From: Bradyrhizobium sp. 200 | GTDB lineage: Bacteria; Pseudomonadota; Alphaproteobacteria; Rhizobiales; Xanthobacteraceae | DNA length: 64,000 nucleotides | NCBI RefSeq assembly: GCF_023100945.1 | Contig: NZ_CP064689.1 | Location: forward strand, 7,050,001 to 7,114,000 | Reading direction: 5' to 3' | Shown: positions 47,984 to 56,674 of the stretch, piece after piece | How positions within the stretch are numbered: position 1 is the stretch's first letter | How the letters are laid out: every line of letters begins with the position of its first letter | Program-made: the position numbers and the translations under genes | Notes under the pieces: generated by a model | Databases searched by the model: none | What the model saw: the letters and a program-made list of their open reading frames with translations, nothing else | What the model was told of the DNA's origin: nothing

Positions 47984-49281
47984 CAGTCGTTAGCCACAGC
48001 GCCGGCACGAATGGCATCGGAACTGGCCTTAAGGGTAGCAGCAATGTCCTCACGCTTGCCCTTCATTGCGCGTATCAGCGTGTCCGAATAGACCTTGTGC
48101 ACGGTCGCCCAGTTGCGGAAATAGTAGGCAGCATGGACATGATCAGGCTTGAAAAGGATCATGCGGAGCCTGCGCCAGGTCAGGTCGTTCTTTTCGAGCG
48201 TGGGCCAGACGTCGGTGTTTGGCGGCGGGGCCCCGGTCTGCTTCCACTGCTCGATCTGACCGTCGGAATCGCCGAGCATCGCGCCAAGCAGCTTTTTGGC
48301 CGCAGTCTTGCGATCATTTGGAAGGATTTTTGGGATTGACCAGCCCCAGACGTCGATCCAGGTGCGGACGCCGTCGCTCATCGGGCCAACCGGAAACGGC
48401 GCAATCCCGACCTTTCCTGCGACCGATGACCTCTCGGGGTTATTGAAGGTACCGAGGAAAGTGGTGTCGGCTACCGTAAATGCGGCATCACCAGCCTGAA
48501 AGATTGCATTCGCCTCATCGCGCGAATAGGTCGTCATGCCAAGCGGGCTTATTTTCTTGCTATTGAGAGCATCCCACCAAAACTCCGCAGTCTGCACCTG
48601 GCACGGAGAGTAAATCATCGGCTTCCAACCGTCGGCTGCAAGCTTCTTGTTGTCGCGCTCATAGGCGGGTGCATAGATGTCGCAATTATTGTTCCAGAGC
48701 GTCCACCAAAAGCTGAAGAAGGTGTTGGTGTAACTCATGCCGCCGACATAACCCCACTTCACCTTCTTTTCGGACTGCAGGGTCTGACTGATCTTGACGA
48801 GATCCTCCCATGTCTTAGGCAGCTCCGCCTCTTGAACGAGGTCGGTCCGATAGAACAGAATGCCGGCCGTGGTCGTCATCGACACTGCCGTCGTCTTTCC
48901 GTCGGCAGTATGGAATGGCTCAAGCTGCCCCACCTCGACCTTGCGGGCATTGAGGACGTCGTCGAGCGGTTCAAGATATTGGGCGAGATCCTGTCCCCAG
49001 TCGTCATTATTCCAGATGATGTCGCATTGGTCGCTCGCCCCGGAGGTCAGCATCTGGGTGATCTTCGGCAAATAGACGGCATAGGAAGTTACCGTCTTAT
49101 TCAGCTTGACACCTTGCTTGATTGCCCATTTCTCCAGGATCGCGACGTTTGCGACTTGCACCGGATGATTGATGTAACAGATGCTCAGCGCTGTTTCCGC
49201 TTGCGCCGCTGTCGAAGAGCAAACGGCACTAAAGGCGCCGCCAACAAGAAGCGCGCGCGCGAGCTTATTTTCCATTCGCAT
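47983..49281 (-). CDS. Extracellular solute-binding protein, sugar ABC transporter
   Basis: A 432-residue family 1 binding protein with a signal peptide (LARALLVGGAFSAVCSSTAA, cleavage after AQA). Mature features include CDIIWNNDDWGQDLAQYLEP and several Trp residues likely to stack on sugar rings. ATG 49281 has AGGAGG seven bases upstream. It is the first gene of the module B operon: binding protein, two permeases, ATPase, MaoC, GH88-like, DHDPS relic, FAH. Such operons import oligosaccharides or glycosides. Confidence 0.94.
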   Translation of the reverse strand: MRMENKLARALLVGGAFSAVCSSTAAQAETALSICYINHPVQVANVAILEKWAIKQGVKLNKTVTSYAVYLPKITQMLTSGASDQCDIIWNNDDWGQDLAQYLEPLDDVLNARKVEVGQLEPFHTADGKTTAVSMTTTAGILFYRTDLVQEAELPKTWEDLVKISQTLQSEKKVKWGYVGGMSYTNTFFSFWWTLWNNNCDIYAPAYERDNKKLAADGWKPMIYSPCQVQTAEFWWDALNSKKISPLGMTTYSRDEANAIFQAGDAAFTVADTTFLGTFNNPERSSVAGKVGIAPFPVGPMSDGVRTWIDVWGWSIPKILPNDRKTAAKKLLGAMLGDSDGQIEQWKQTGAPPPNTDVWPTLEKNDLTWRRLRMILFKPDHVHAAYYFRNWATVHKVYSDTLIRAMKGKREDIAATLKASSDAIRAGAVAND

Positions 49282-49385
49282 GGTTTTCCTCCTCTGGGCA
49301 AAGCGTGCTTCTGCAGAAGCTTGTTCTTGTTCATTTGAGAGATGTCACAGAGCCGACGGGCCCTTTTGTAGAGAACTAACGCCGG

Positions 49386-49825
49386 TTGAGCGAAAGTATT
49401 GGCGAACAGAGCGCGACGCGTTAGGACGCCTTTCCGAATTTCTTGTACTTTCTTGCGTGCGATCCATTCGCTGCGACGCACAATCGCCTCTCGCGGCGAC
49501 AAGTGCGCGCAGTTCTATCGAGAACCTGCGCGCGGCTTGCCGAAGGTACAAGTGTTCGCAAAGCTGTACTAACGCTGGCCCGGCTTCGCTTTTATTTGTG
49601 GAAGAATAGTTCAGACATCCCTTACAGCCGAAGTCTGCTTCCAGGTTCGCCGATGACCAGGCCATCAGGAAGCCCGCAGCTCGAAAATCGAATCCAACAT
49701 CATTGCTAAACGAGCTGAACCACGATCGGCGATGCCGCCAATGTCGCAAAGGCCGTGACTGATATGATGTATATGCATTCGCCGGCATCGTTGGCGATTT
49801 CTATGACGTCCGCCTCAACCGGGAA
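49386..49825 (+). repeat. Direct repeat, partner of 21809-22285
   Basis: Starts TTGAGCGAAAGTATTGGCGA as in the first copy. It includes GGACGC, TTCTTGTACTTTCTT and CTTCCAGGTTCGC landmarks in order. Confidence 0.8.
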
Positions 49826-49990
49826 AAGGCGAAGACCACGCGCCCTCAGAAGCGATCGTGCAGGAAAGCACTCTCGGTCGCCTTTCTGCCCACCGTGAAA
49901 AGATCCATTGCAGCAAAGGCACGCGTTTGCTCATCATCAATCGTCTTTGACACGCTGACGCGTTCACACCGGCGCTGATGCGCTAGCTGG
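49690..49990 (+). pseudogene. Relics of a MaoC and an enoyl-CoA hydratase gene (module A-like)
   Basis: IGDAANVAKAVTD followed by degenerate codons matches the MaoC relic at 22.2 kb. Further on (49935-49985) LLIINRL, a stop, then DAFTPALMR matches VLTINRADKLNAFTPALMH of the enoyl-CoA hydratase at 22.6 kb. Only short pieces survive. Confidence 0.65.
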
Positions 49991-50079
49991 ACGATGCCTG
50001 GCACGGCATTGAGGGGTAATCTTTGGAAAAGCCGGACCGCGCCGACTGGGAGACCACGATGACGTCCCAACTTGAGCAA

Positions 50080-50335
50080 GGCCTGCAGACGATTGCAGTG
50101 GCTGCCATACCTGTTTCCCTATCGGGAATCGCCGGATCTTGGAAATCCAGATCGCCACCCGGCGGGCGCCGGCCATGCGACAGCCACAGTCGGCCCCCCG
50201 CGATCAACTGCTGCTCCAGCGCGTTTTTTTTTGCTGATGATGGCCGAGCGCAACGGCGGCATAGAGGAGACCGAAAGCCTGCGCGCGCTCGATAGGCCGC
50301 CGCTGTCGCTAAAGCCCTTTTGAGTGAACGGATGT
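50080..50335 (-). pseudogene. GH88-like hydrolase relic
   Basis: On the minus strand DLDFQDPAIPDRETGMAATA matches WDFDDPAIPNAETDTAATAI of the 43.4-44.6 kb gene. The flanking DNA (AGGCCTGCGC, CGCTGTCGCTAAAGCCC) matches too. It is truncated at both ends and runs into the CoA-transferase stop codon. Confidence 0.75.
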
Positions 50336-51523
50336 CACTGAGCCGACGGCGCCTTTGTCGTAGAGATCCTTCAATTGCCGGGCGCCGTAGCCGAGCTCTT
50401 TGAGGATTTCTTCCGTCTGCGCCCCGAGCTTCTGCGGCGGCAAACGTACTTCCGGCACCTCGCCGTCATAAACCACGGGATGGCTGACGAGGGTAATCGG
50501 CGCCCCGGTTGCCCCTTTCACGACCTGGAAGCTCTTGTTGTGAATCACCTGCGGGTCGACGACGACGTCGGAATAGTCGTTGATGCGGGCGTGCCAGATT
50601 CCGCCGGCCTCAAGCAGCGCAAGGCATTCCGATGTCGTGCGCTTGGCGATGTTGGCCGCAATTGCTGCCGATGCGTGATCGCGCCGTCGATAAGCTTCGG
50701 TGTCGGGAACGCGCTGATCGGGGGGAATTGAAAGCACATCTGCCAACACTTCGAGTGATCCGAGCGAGATCGCGATGTGCCCGTCGCCGGTAGCATAGAT
50801 GCCGTAAGGTGCGCCATAATACCATCCTGCGATTGGACCCGGCTGGCGCACGTCGTTTGGTCTTTGCCCGTTGAGATAGCAGGTGAAGGACTCCATTTGA
50901 AGGTCGAGCGCTGCAGACAGCAGGCTGACGTCGACCCGACACCCCTGCCCCGTGCGCGCTTTTCTCACCAATGCGGCCAGGATGCCAGCCGCAAAGAGAA
51001 CGGCGCCGTGATGATCAACTGCCGAAACACCCACGGCGCGAGGGCCGTGCTCGCGGCTTCCCGTGATGGTAGCAAGCCCCGCCAGAGCTTGAACCAAGAG
51101 GTCCTGGCCGGGTCGGTTGACGTACGGCCCGTCCCGGCCATATCCGGATGCTGCGGCATAGATGATGTCGGACTTAATGTTCCTGGCGTCCTCATATCCA
51201 AGCCCAAGCTTGTCGAGCACGCCAGGCCGGAAGTTCTCAGTGACGACGTCCGCAGTTGCGATCAGTTTTTTCGCAACGACAACCGCATCCGGCTTTTTGA
51301 GATCGAGCGTCAGACTCCGCTTGTTGCGATTGCCGGTCAGAAGCAGCATGGATTGACCATCCACCTGCTTGTCCGCCCCACCCCATTTCCGCTGGAAGGC
51401 GCCGTCAGGCGGCTCCACAGCGATCACGTCCGCGCCAAGGTCCGCGAGAAATTGCACACCCATAGGGCCCATCAGGAAGTGGTTGAAGCTGAGGACCCGA
51501 ACGCCCTTGAGAAGATCGGCCAT
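50309..51523 (-). CDS. Class III CoA-transferase (CaiB/BaiF), module B
   Basis: A 404-residue family III CoA-transferase, paralogue of 23776-24969. Features: LADLGADVIAVEPPDGAFQR, RNKRSLTLDL, VTENFRPGVLDKLG, SGYGRDGPYVNRPGQ and Asp141 (GQDLLVQALAGL) as the probable catalytic residue. The last 10 or so residues run into the GH88 relic and look non-native, so the C-terminus may have been altered. It is divergent from the lacI-type gene, with an operator-like palindrome in between. Confidence 0.9.
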   Translation of the reverse strand: MADLLKGVRVLSFNHFLMGPMGVQFLADLGADVIAVEPPDGAFQRKWGGADKQVDGQSMLLLTGNRNKRSLTLDLKKPDAVVVAKKLIATADVVTENFRPGVLDKLGLGYEDARNIKSDIIYAAASGYGRDGPYVNRPGQDLLVQALAGLATITGSREHGPRAVGVSAVDHHGAVLFAAGILAALVRKARTGQGCRVDVSLLSAALDLQMESFTCYLNGQRPNDVRQPGPIAGWYYGAPYGIYATGDGHIAISLGSLEVLADVLSIPPDQRVPDTEAYRRRDHASAAIAANIAKRTTSECLALLEAGGIWHARINDYSDVVVDPQVIHNKSFQVVKGATGAPITLVSHPVVYDGEVPEVRLPPQKLGAQTEEILKELGYGARQLKDLYDKGAVGSVTSVHSKGL

Positions 51524-51594
51524 AACTGTTCTTGCTTGGCTCTCTTTAATTATCTCGCGCCAATGTCGGGGACATTCTGTCCTGTTCGAACTTT

Positions 51595-51610
51595 ATGAAA
51601 TCGTTTTCAG
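51595..51610. promoter_or_regulatory. Putative LacI-family operator between CoA-transferase and lacI-type gene
   Basis: ATGAAATCGTTTTCAG differs from the 25506 site at one base. It lies 72 bases upstream of the CoA-transferase start in the divergent promoter region, the classic place for autoregulation plus pathway control. Confidence 0.7.
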
Positions 51611-51828
51611 GTTTAGCACCCCGATTGGCGGCGTCAAGCCGGTTAAGCGCCGCACATTCCGAGCATGGCCGCCGGCGCGCTCTGCTTGATGTGGCTTGGA
51701 CGCGCACATACTGTTCAATGGGAGCCACGGATCTCCTGCACACTCGCTTGAGATAGCAATCCTCCAGGTAGGTGGTTCACCTCGAACGGATGTTAACAGC
51801 CCGTTATGGGCCAATCCGAGCAGATCAG

Positions 51829-52905
51829 ATGGACAAGAAATCGATCGCCGATCCCAGAGGCCGATCGCAGCCCAGGGTGAAGATCGAGGACGTCGCGAGA
51901 GAGGCGAACGTATCTCCGGCGACCGTGTCGCGGGTTATAAATCATCCAGAAATTGTCAGGCCCGAACTGCGCGACAAAGTGATGCGCCACATCGCCAATC
52001 TCTCCTATACGCCGGACAGCGCGGCCCGGGCATTAAAATCGGGACGCATGCGGACGATCGGCGCGATTGTTCCGACGCTAGCCCTTGGCATCTTTGCCGA
52101 AGGCGTGGAGGCCCTGCAGAACCGCCTAAGCGAAAGCGGCTACACGTTATTCATTGCCAATTCGCAGTATGATCAACGCCGCGAGTTGCAGGAGATGCAG
52201 AACCTCATCGAGCGTGGCATCGACGGGATCGTGCTGGTGGGCGGCTCGCATGGTCGAGAATTGAGAGCTCTGGTAGAGCAAACTGGTGTCCCCGTCATAA
52301 CAACTTACATTTCTAAGGCGGTTGGCGGCATTCCCGCCATTGGCATCGACAACGAACGTGCCACGCGCGAAATGACTGAATTTCTTCTCAGCCTCGGACA
52401 CGTTCGCTTCGGTGCAATTGCCAACATTTCGCCATCGAATGACCGTTCGCGCGCGCGACTCGATGGCATTCAGCGCGCTCTCGCTGAAGCCGGTATCCGG
52501 CTCCAGTCAACTCAAGTCATCAGGGCCGACTACTCGCTCGCGCAAGGACGAAGCGCGCTTCGCCAACTGCTGACCGACCATCCGGACACGACCGCCGTGA
52601 TCTGCACGACCGACACGCTGGCCATCGGCGCGATGTCCGAAGCCCGCAAGATGGGTTTGAGCGTGCCGCAGGCGCTTTCAATTACCGGCTTTGACGACGT
52701 GGAACTGTCGGCACAGGTGGATCCGCCGCTTACGACAATTAGTATTCCCGCTGCTGAAATCGGCCGCGGCGCAGCCGACTATCTCATCAATGCGATCGCG
52801 GGAAGGCCCGTCCCCAAGAGCGTCCTGTTGCCCTACCGGCTGGTGATGCGCTCGTCCACCGCCTCACCACGAACAGCCAAACGCCTGCCGAGGCGGCCAC
52901 CATGA
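51829..52905 (+). CDS. LacI-family transcriptional repressor, module B
   Basis: A 358-residue LacI/PurR-type regulator. The HTH reads VKIEDVAREANVSPATVSRV with hinge PDSAARALKSGRMRTIGAIV, followed by a periplasmic-binding-like sensor domain and GFDDVELSAQVDPPLTTI. ATG 51829 is preferred; a frame from 51772 adds 19 residues before the HTH. Operator-like palindromes flank the gene. The effector is probably a sugar or sugar acid. Confidence 0.93.
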   Translation: MDKKSIADPRGRSQPRVKIEDVAREANVSPATVSRVINHPEIVRPELRDKVMRHIANLSYTPDSAARALKSGRMRTIGAIVPTLALGIFAEGVEALQNRLSESGYTLFIANSQYDQRRELQEMQNLIERGIDGIVLVGGSHGRELRALVEQTGVPVITTYISKAVGGIPAIGIDNERATREMTEFLLSLGHVRFGAIANISPSNDRSRARLDGIQRALAEAGIRLQSTQVIRADYSLAQGRSALRQLLTDHPDTTAVICTTDTLAIGAMSEARKMGLSVPQALSITGFDDVELSAQVDPPLTTISIPAAEIGRGAADYLINAIAGRPVPKSVLLPYRLVMRSSTASPRTAKRLPRRPP

Positions 52906-52943
52906 AGCCTCGCAAGCTAAGCTGGCATGCAGCACGGCTGTTC

Positions 52944-52959
52944 GCGAAAACGGTTTCAG
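52944..52959. promoter_or_regulatory. Putative LacI-family operator upstream of the enoyl-CoA hydratase
   Basis: GCGAAAACGGTTTCAG, whose reverse complement CTGAAACCGTTTTCGC matches the other two sites at 13 of 16 positions. It lies about 40 bases before the start of the module B enoyl-CoA hydratase. Confidence 0.6.
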
Positions 52960-52999
52960 TGTATATGACGCTGATCCGAAACTTGCAAAGGGTGCTACG

Positions 53000-53782
53000 T
53001 TGAACGCCGAGCCTGACCTCATTCTTTGCTCGTCTCCTTTGCCCCATGTGGTCCTTTTGGCGTTAAATAGGGCATCCAAACGAAACGCGCTGAGCAATGA
53101 TTTGATCGCGGAGCTCGGGGCCTGCTTCCGCAAGGCCGCACTCGATGATGAGGTCCGTTGCGTCGTCCTTACTGGCGGCGATGCATTCTTTTCCGCCGGC
53201 GCCGATATCAAGGAAATGCGGCAACGAGGGTTCGAAGCCATCGACAATTACGCGCGACGTTCTGCATGGCGGGACGTTGCCAATTTCCCTAAGCCACTTG
53301 TTGCCGCGGTTGAGGGGATTTGTTTTGGCGGCGGTCACGAGCTCGCGCTGCTGGCCGACATCGTGATCGCCGGTGAAGGCGCCACCTTCGCGCAACCGGA
53401 GATCAATATTGGGATATTGCCAGGCGACGGAGCAACCCAGCGATTGACCCGCGTGGCCGGCAAATCGCTTGCGATGCTCATGATCCTGACCGGAGAACCC
53501 ATCTCTGCGCGCGCAGCCCTTCAGGCTGGGATTGTTGCCGAGGTCACGGCTGACGGCAAGGCGCAGAGCCGCGCCCTCGAAATAGCCGAAATTGTTGCGC
53601 ACAAGCCGCCGCGTTCCACGGAGCTGGCTAAAGCGGCTGTACTCGCCGCCTACCAAACGCCGCTTGATGTCGGTCTAGAGTTTGAACGACAATCCATCAG
53701 GCACGCATTCACGACGTCTGATCAGCAAGAGGGAATGAACGCCTTTTTTGAGAAGCGGTCGCCTAATTATCGGGGGACTTAG
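53000..53782 (+). CDS. Enoyl-CoA hydratase/isomerase family protein, module B
   Basis: A 260-residue crotonase-fold protein: LNRASKRNALSNDLIAEL, AFFSAGADIKEM, GICFGGGHELALLADIVIAG and EINIGILPGDGATQRLTR. The start is TTG 53000 with AAAGG upstream; no ATG fits. It is same-strand with the lacI-type gene, 94 bases downstream, with an operator-like site between. Paralogue in module A at 22536. Confidence 0.87.
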   Translation: MNAEPDLILCSSPLPHVVLLALNRASKRNALSNDLIAELGACFRKAALDDEVRCVVLTGGDAFFSAGADIKEMRQRGFEAIDNYARRSAWRDVANFPKPLVAAVEGICFGGGHELALLADIVIAGEGATFAQPEINIGILPGDGATQRLTRVAGKSLAMLMILTGEPISARAALQAGIVAEVTADGKAQSRALEIAEIVAHKPPRSTELAKAAVLAAYQTPLDVGLEFERQSIRHAFTTSDQQEGMNAFFEKRSPNYRGT

Positions 53783-54709
53783 AAGACAGAAGATCATCCG
53801 AGCTCTGCGCCGGCGGAAACAACAATTGGACTCTCGCTTCCGAAATCGTGCTCCGGAGAACTTCCATCAACTCGCCGAACTCGGCGGAATGTCGTTGTAC
53901 ACCGCAAAGCCGGCGAATGACCGCGGAGGACATCCCACTTCGCTCGGCCAGCTGACCGACCAGTTCAGAATGCCCCTGGACGGCCCGCAGTTTGCGTCCC
54001 GATGATCCTTGATGGGCCATTGTGCCGGCCAGGAAGTTTGCCTTGGTGCACATCCCTCCAAATTCCCAAGCATTCCCGAACGCTACCGCCCAGATTCCTG
54101 AGCGGCGCCGCCCTGCATCGTTACTAGCGGTAAGCGCCGTCTGGCTTTCGCAACCGATGTTCAACCCCGGTAAGCCCGCCCGCCTCGACGCATATTCTAT
54201 GAGAGCTGTATCACGGTCTTCTTGCTGGAGTGATCCATGCACTCTTCTACAAAAGACCTATTGTTCTTCGGGTAGAGACGCGGGTTTCGTACCAAGACAC
54301 ACGGTTAATAACGACTCCTCAGTGCGGCGGTTGTGACATCGCGATCGATGCCGAGCACCTCAACGGCACCGATTATCTGCAGCTCGCCTGCTCCTCCCTA
54401 CGATCCAATCGCTTCGAAGCCGGAGCGGATTGCGCCCACCGGGGAGCGTTAGGCCGACCCTGCAACCCGTCGGTCAAGCCGCAGAGCTTTCGTTATAGTC
54501 AGGCGCATGTCCTTCTTGAGGCTGATTGCGTCATCCGCACTCACGCGGACCGCATACGGTGCACCGGGCCGATGATCTTGTAACCAATCACCGCGACATC
54601 GCAGGCAGGCCATCGTGAAGATTTTCGCCTTGCCGCCGCTGCCGCTGCCGCTGCGGACGTTCAATTCGTGACACCTATTTGGCAAAGCGTGTCGTGCCTC
54701 AGCTAACGT
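53783..54709. other. Decayed region, no gene recognised
   Basis: About 930 bases with open frames on both strands but no recognisable product. Confidence 0.4.
54635..54652. repeat. Hexanucleotide repeat GCCGCT x3
   Basis: Three perfect units in non-coding or decayed DNA. Confidence 0.85.
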
Positions 54710-54725
54710 GTCGCAGATCCAACAG
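54710..54725 (+). promoter_or_regulatory. NifA upstream activator sequence
   Basis: TGT-N10-ACA (TGTCGCAGATCCAACA) matches the NifA binding consensus. It lies about 85 bases upstream of a perfect -24/-12 promoter, the normal spacing. Confidence 0.75.
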
Positions 54726-54809
54726 TTCGGACCGCGGCCGAATGATCAAAACGCGCGCATTTCAAAACCCGCAGCGAATATGCCCGCACGAGCACGCCGC
54801 CTGAGACGC

Positions 54810-54825
54810 TGGCACGGGCCTTGCT
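54810..54825 (+). promoter_or_regulatory. Sigma-54 (RpoN) -24/-12 promoter
   Basis: TGGCACGGGCCTTGCT fits the consensus TGGCAC-N5-TTGC(A/T) at every position. Transcription would begin near 54836, about 130 bases before the PurF-like start. Confidence 0.85.
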
Positions 54826-55242
54826 AAAACGCGAGTAGAACGACGTGCTTCGCGCCGCGCCGGCGGAATACATCTGCGTCAGGGGTCGGACTCGGGACGC
54901 GGGAGTCTTGGTTGAGCACGACACACGCAGTGTCGAATGAACTGTCGTCTTTGAAGGATAAATAGCATGTCTGGTGTGGCTGGCGCTTTTCTGTTGCCTT
55001 CAAGTCACTCCCAGCAGACGGTTTATGATCGGCTCAAGCATATGGTTCCGAAACTTGCACTTCGTGGGCAGGCGGGGTTCGGTCTTGCCGCCTACATGCA
55101 TGGAAAGCGCGTTCAATATACAAGGTCGTCTCAGTCGCCAAGCGAATTGATAAACTTTGACTATAATGAACAGTATGCGAATTTCAGGCCTCGCGCAGCG
55201 ATTGCACACATTAGTAGTCCGTCTAGTGGCTCTGCACAGTGA

Positions 55243-56364
55243 TTATGACTCTTTGGAAGTAGTTGGATAGGCACGGCCCATTTTGGCGCGGGCCTTGTCT
55301 GTTGTGAACATCCATTTGATGCGTGAGCGGGCGGCATTTCGCTTGCGTTCCCAGGCGGCGATTTCGCGGCGCAGCCGCTTGGGATCGTCGATCCTGCGAT
55401 CCAGGCATTGGCCGCGCAGGACGCCGATCTCGATCTCAACCATGTTGAGCCAGCTTGCGTGCTTGGGGGTGTAGTGGAACTCGAGCCGTCGCAAAATCCG
55501 CCTGGCTTCGGCGGGAGGAAACGCCTGGTACAGGGCGCCGGCAGAATGGGTCGATAAATTGTCCTGAATGACCCGGATGGCCTCCGCATCGGGATAATGG
55601 ATATCGACGAGATCGCGCATGCATCGGGCATAGTCTTCCGCCGCTCGCCGTTCGGTGACTTTGACCTTGCGCCAGGGACGATGCACGTCGAGGAAAACGA
55701 AGAGATTGACCGTGCCATTGCGACGATACTCGTAATCGTAACGTTCGAGCCGACCCGGCCTGGCCGGGATGGGCTGACGCGCCTCGCCGATGAGCTGCAC
55801 CGGGCTTTCGTCGAAGCACACCACCGGCCGCTTGGGATCGGGCACCTCGGCGTAGAGATCAAGCACGTCCTCCATGCGGGCGACGTATTCGCCGTCGACC
55901 TGCGGAATGCACCACATGTCCTTGCGCCAGGGCTTGAGGCCATTCTCGGCCAGGCGCCGCCGAACGGTCTCGTGCGACAGGCTCCTGTGTTCGGTGAGCT
56001 TGACCATCGCACCTGCCAGCAGATCGAGCGTCCAGCGGGCGCGGCCTTCCGGGGGACTGGCGCAGGCCGTCGCCACCAGCAGGGCTTCTTCCTTGACCGT
56101 GAGCTTGCGTTCCGCCCCGGGACGCGGGTCGTCGCTCAGCGCCCGCTCCAGATTGCCTTCCACGAAGCGGCGCTTGATCCGGTACACGGTCGAGCCGCCC
56201 ACGCCGACGCTCCGTGCGATCTCCTCGTCGCCGGCACCGGCATCGGCGGCCAGCAAGATCTGTGCTCGCTTGAGCTTGCGCGATGCATGCTTGCCGCCGC
56301 TGAGCAGCGCCCTGAGTTCCGTGCGCTCGATTTGGCTGAGGTCGACCCGATAGCGTACATTCAT
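55243..56364 (-). CDS. IS630-family transposase
   Basis: A 373-residue transposase. The N-terminus has a homeodomain-like HTH (ADAGAGDEEIARSVGVGGST). The catalytic residues sit in RPVVCFDESPVQLIGEAR, AIRVIQDNLSTHSAGALY and SWLNMVEIEIGVLRGQCLD. ATG 56364 is preferred over one 26 codons earlier. The frame is unbroken, so it may be active. Confidence 0.95.
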   Translation of the reverse strand: MNVRYRVDLSQIERTELRALLSGGKHASRKLKRAQILLAADAGAGDEEIARSVGVGGSTVYRIKRRFVEGNLERALSDDPRPGAERKLTVKEEALLVATACASPPEGRARWTLDLLAGAMVKLTEHRSLSHETVRRRLAENGLKPWRKDMWCIPQVDGEYVARMEDVLDLYAEVPDPKRPVVCFDESPVQLIGEARQPIPARPGRLERYDYEYRRNGTVNLFVFLDVHRPWRKVKVTERRAAEDYARCMRDLVDIHYPDAEAIRVIQDNLSTHSAGALYQAFPPAEARRILRRLEFHYTPKHASWLNMVEIEIGVLRGQCLDRRIDDPKRLRREIAAWERKRNAARSRIKWMFTTDKARAKMGRAYPTTSKES

Positions 56365-56407
56365 GGCGTGCCTCCGTGTTCGAAGCACGCACAAACAACT
56401 GAATCGG

Positions 56408-56674
56408 ATGGCCGGCGTGAGTCCTTCGGCAAAAGCCTTCACGCCCAGGCAGGGGCAGTATCTGGCGTATATCCACCTCTACACGCGCCTCCACCGCCGG
56501 CCTCCCGCCGAAGCCGACATGCAGAAATACTTCCGCGTCAGCCCGCCTTCGGTTCACCAGATGGTGCTGACGCTCGAACGACAAGGCTTCATCAGACGCC
56601 AGCCGGCGACCGCACGCAGCATCGAATTGCTCGTAGATCCCAAATGCCTGCCGGAGCTAGAACCGCAAGTCTAA
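56408..56674 (+). CDS. LexA-like winged-helix passenger protein of the IS630 element
   Basis: A protein of about 88 residues with a winged-helix fold resembling the LexA DNA-binding domain: FTPRQGQYLAYIHLYTRLHR, MQKYFRVSPPSVHQMVLTLE and GFIRRQPATARSIELLV. It is transcribed divergently from the transposase inside the same element and may control transposition. ATG 56408 is given; an in-frame ATG at 56363 overlaps the transposase start codon. Confidence 0.7.
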   Translation: MAGVSPSAKAFTPRQGQYLAYIHLYTRLHRRPPAEADMQKYFRVSPPSVHQMVLTLERQGFIRRQPATARSIELLVDPKCLPELEPQV

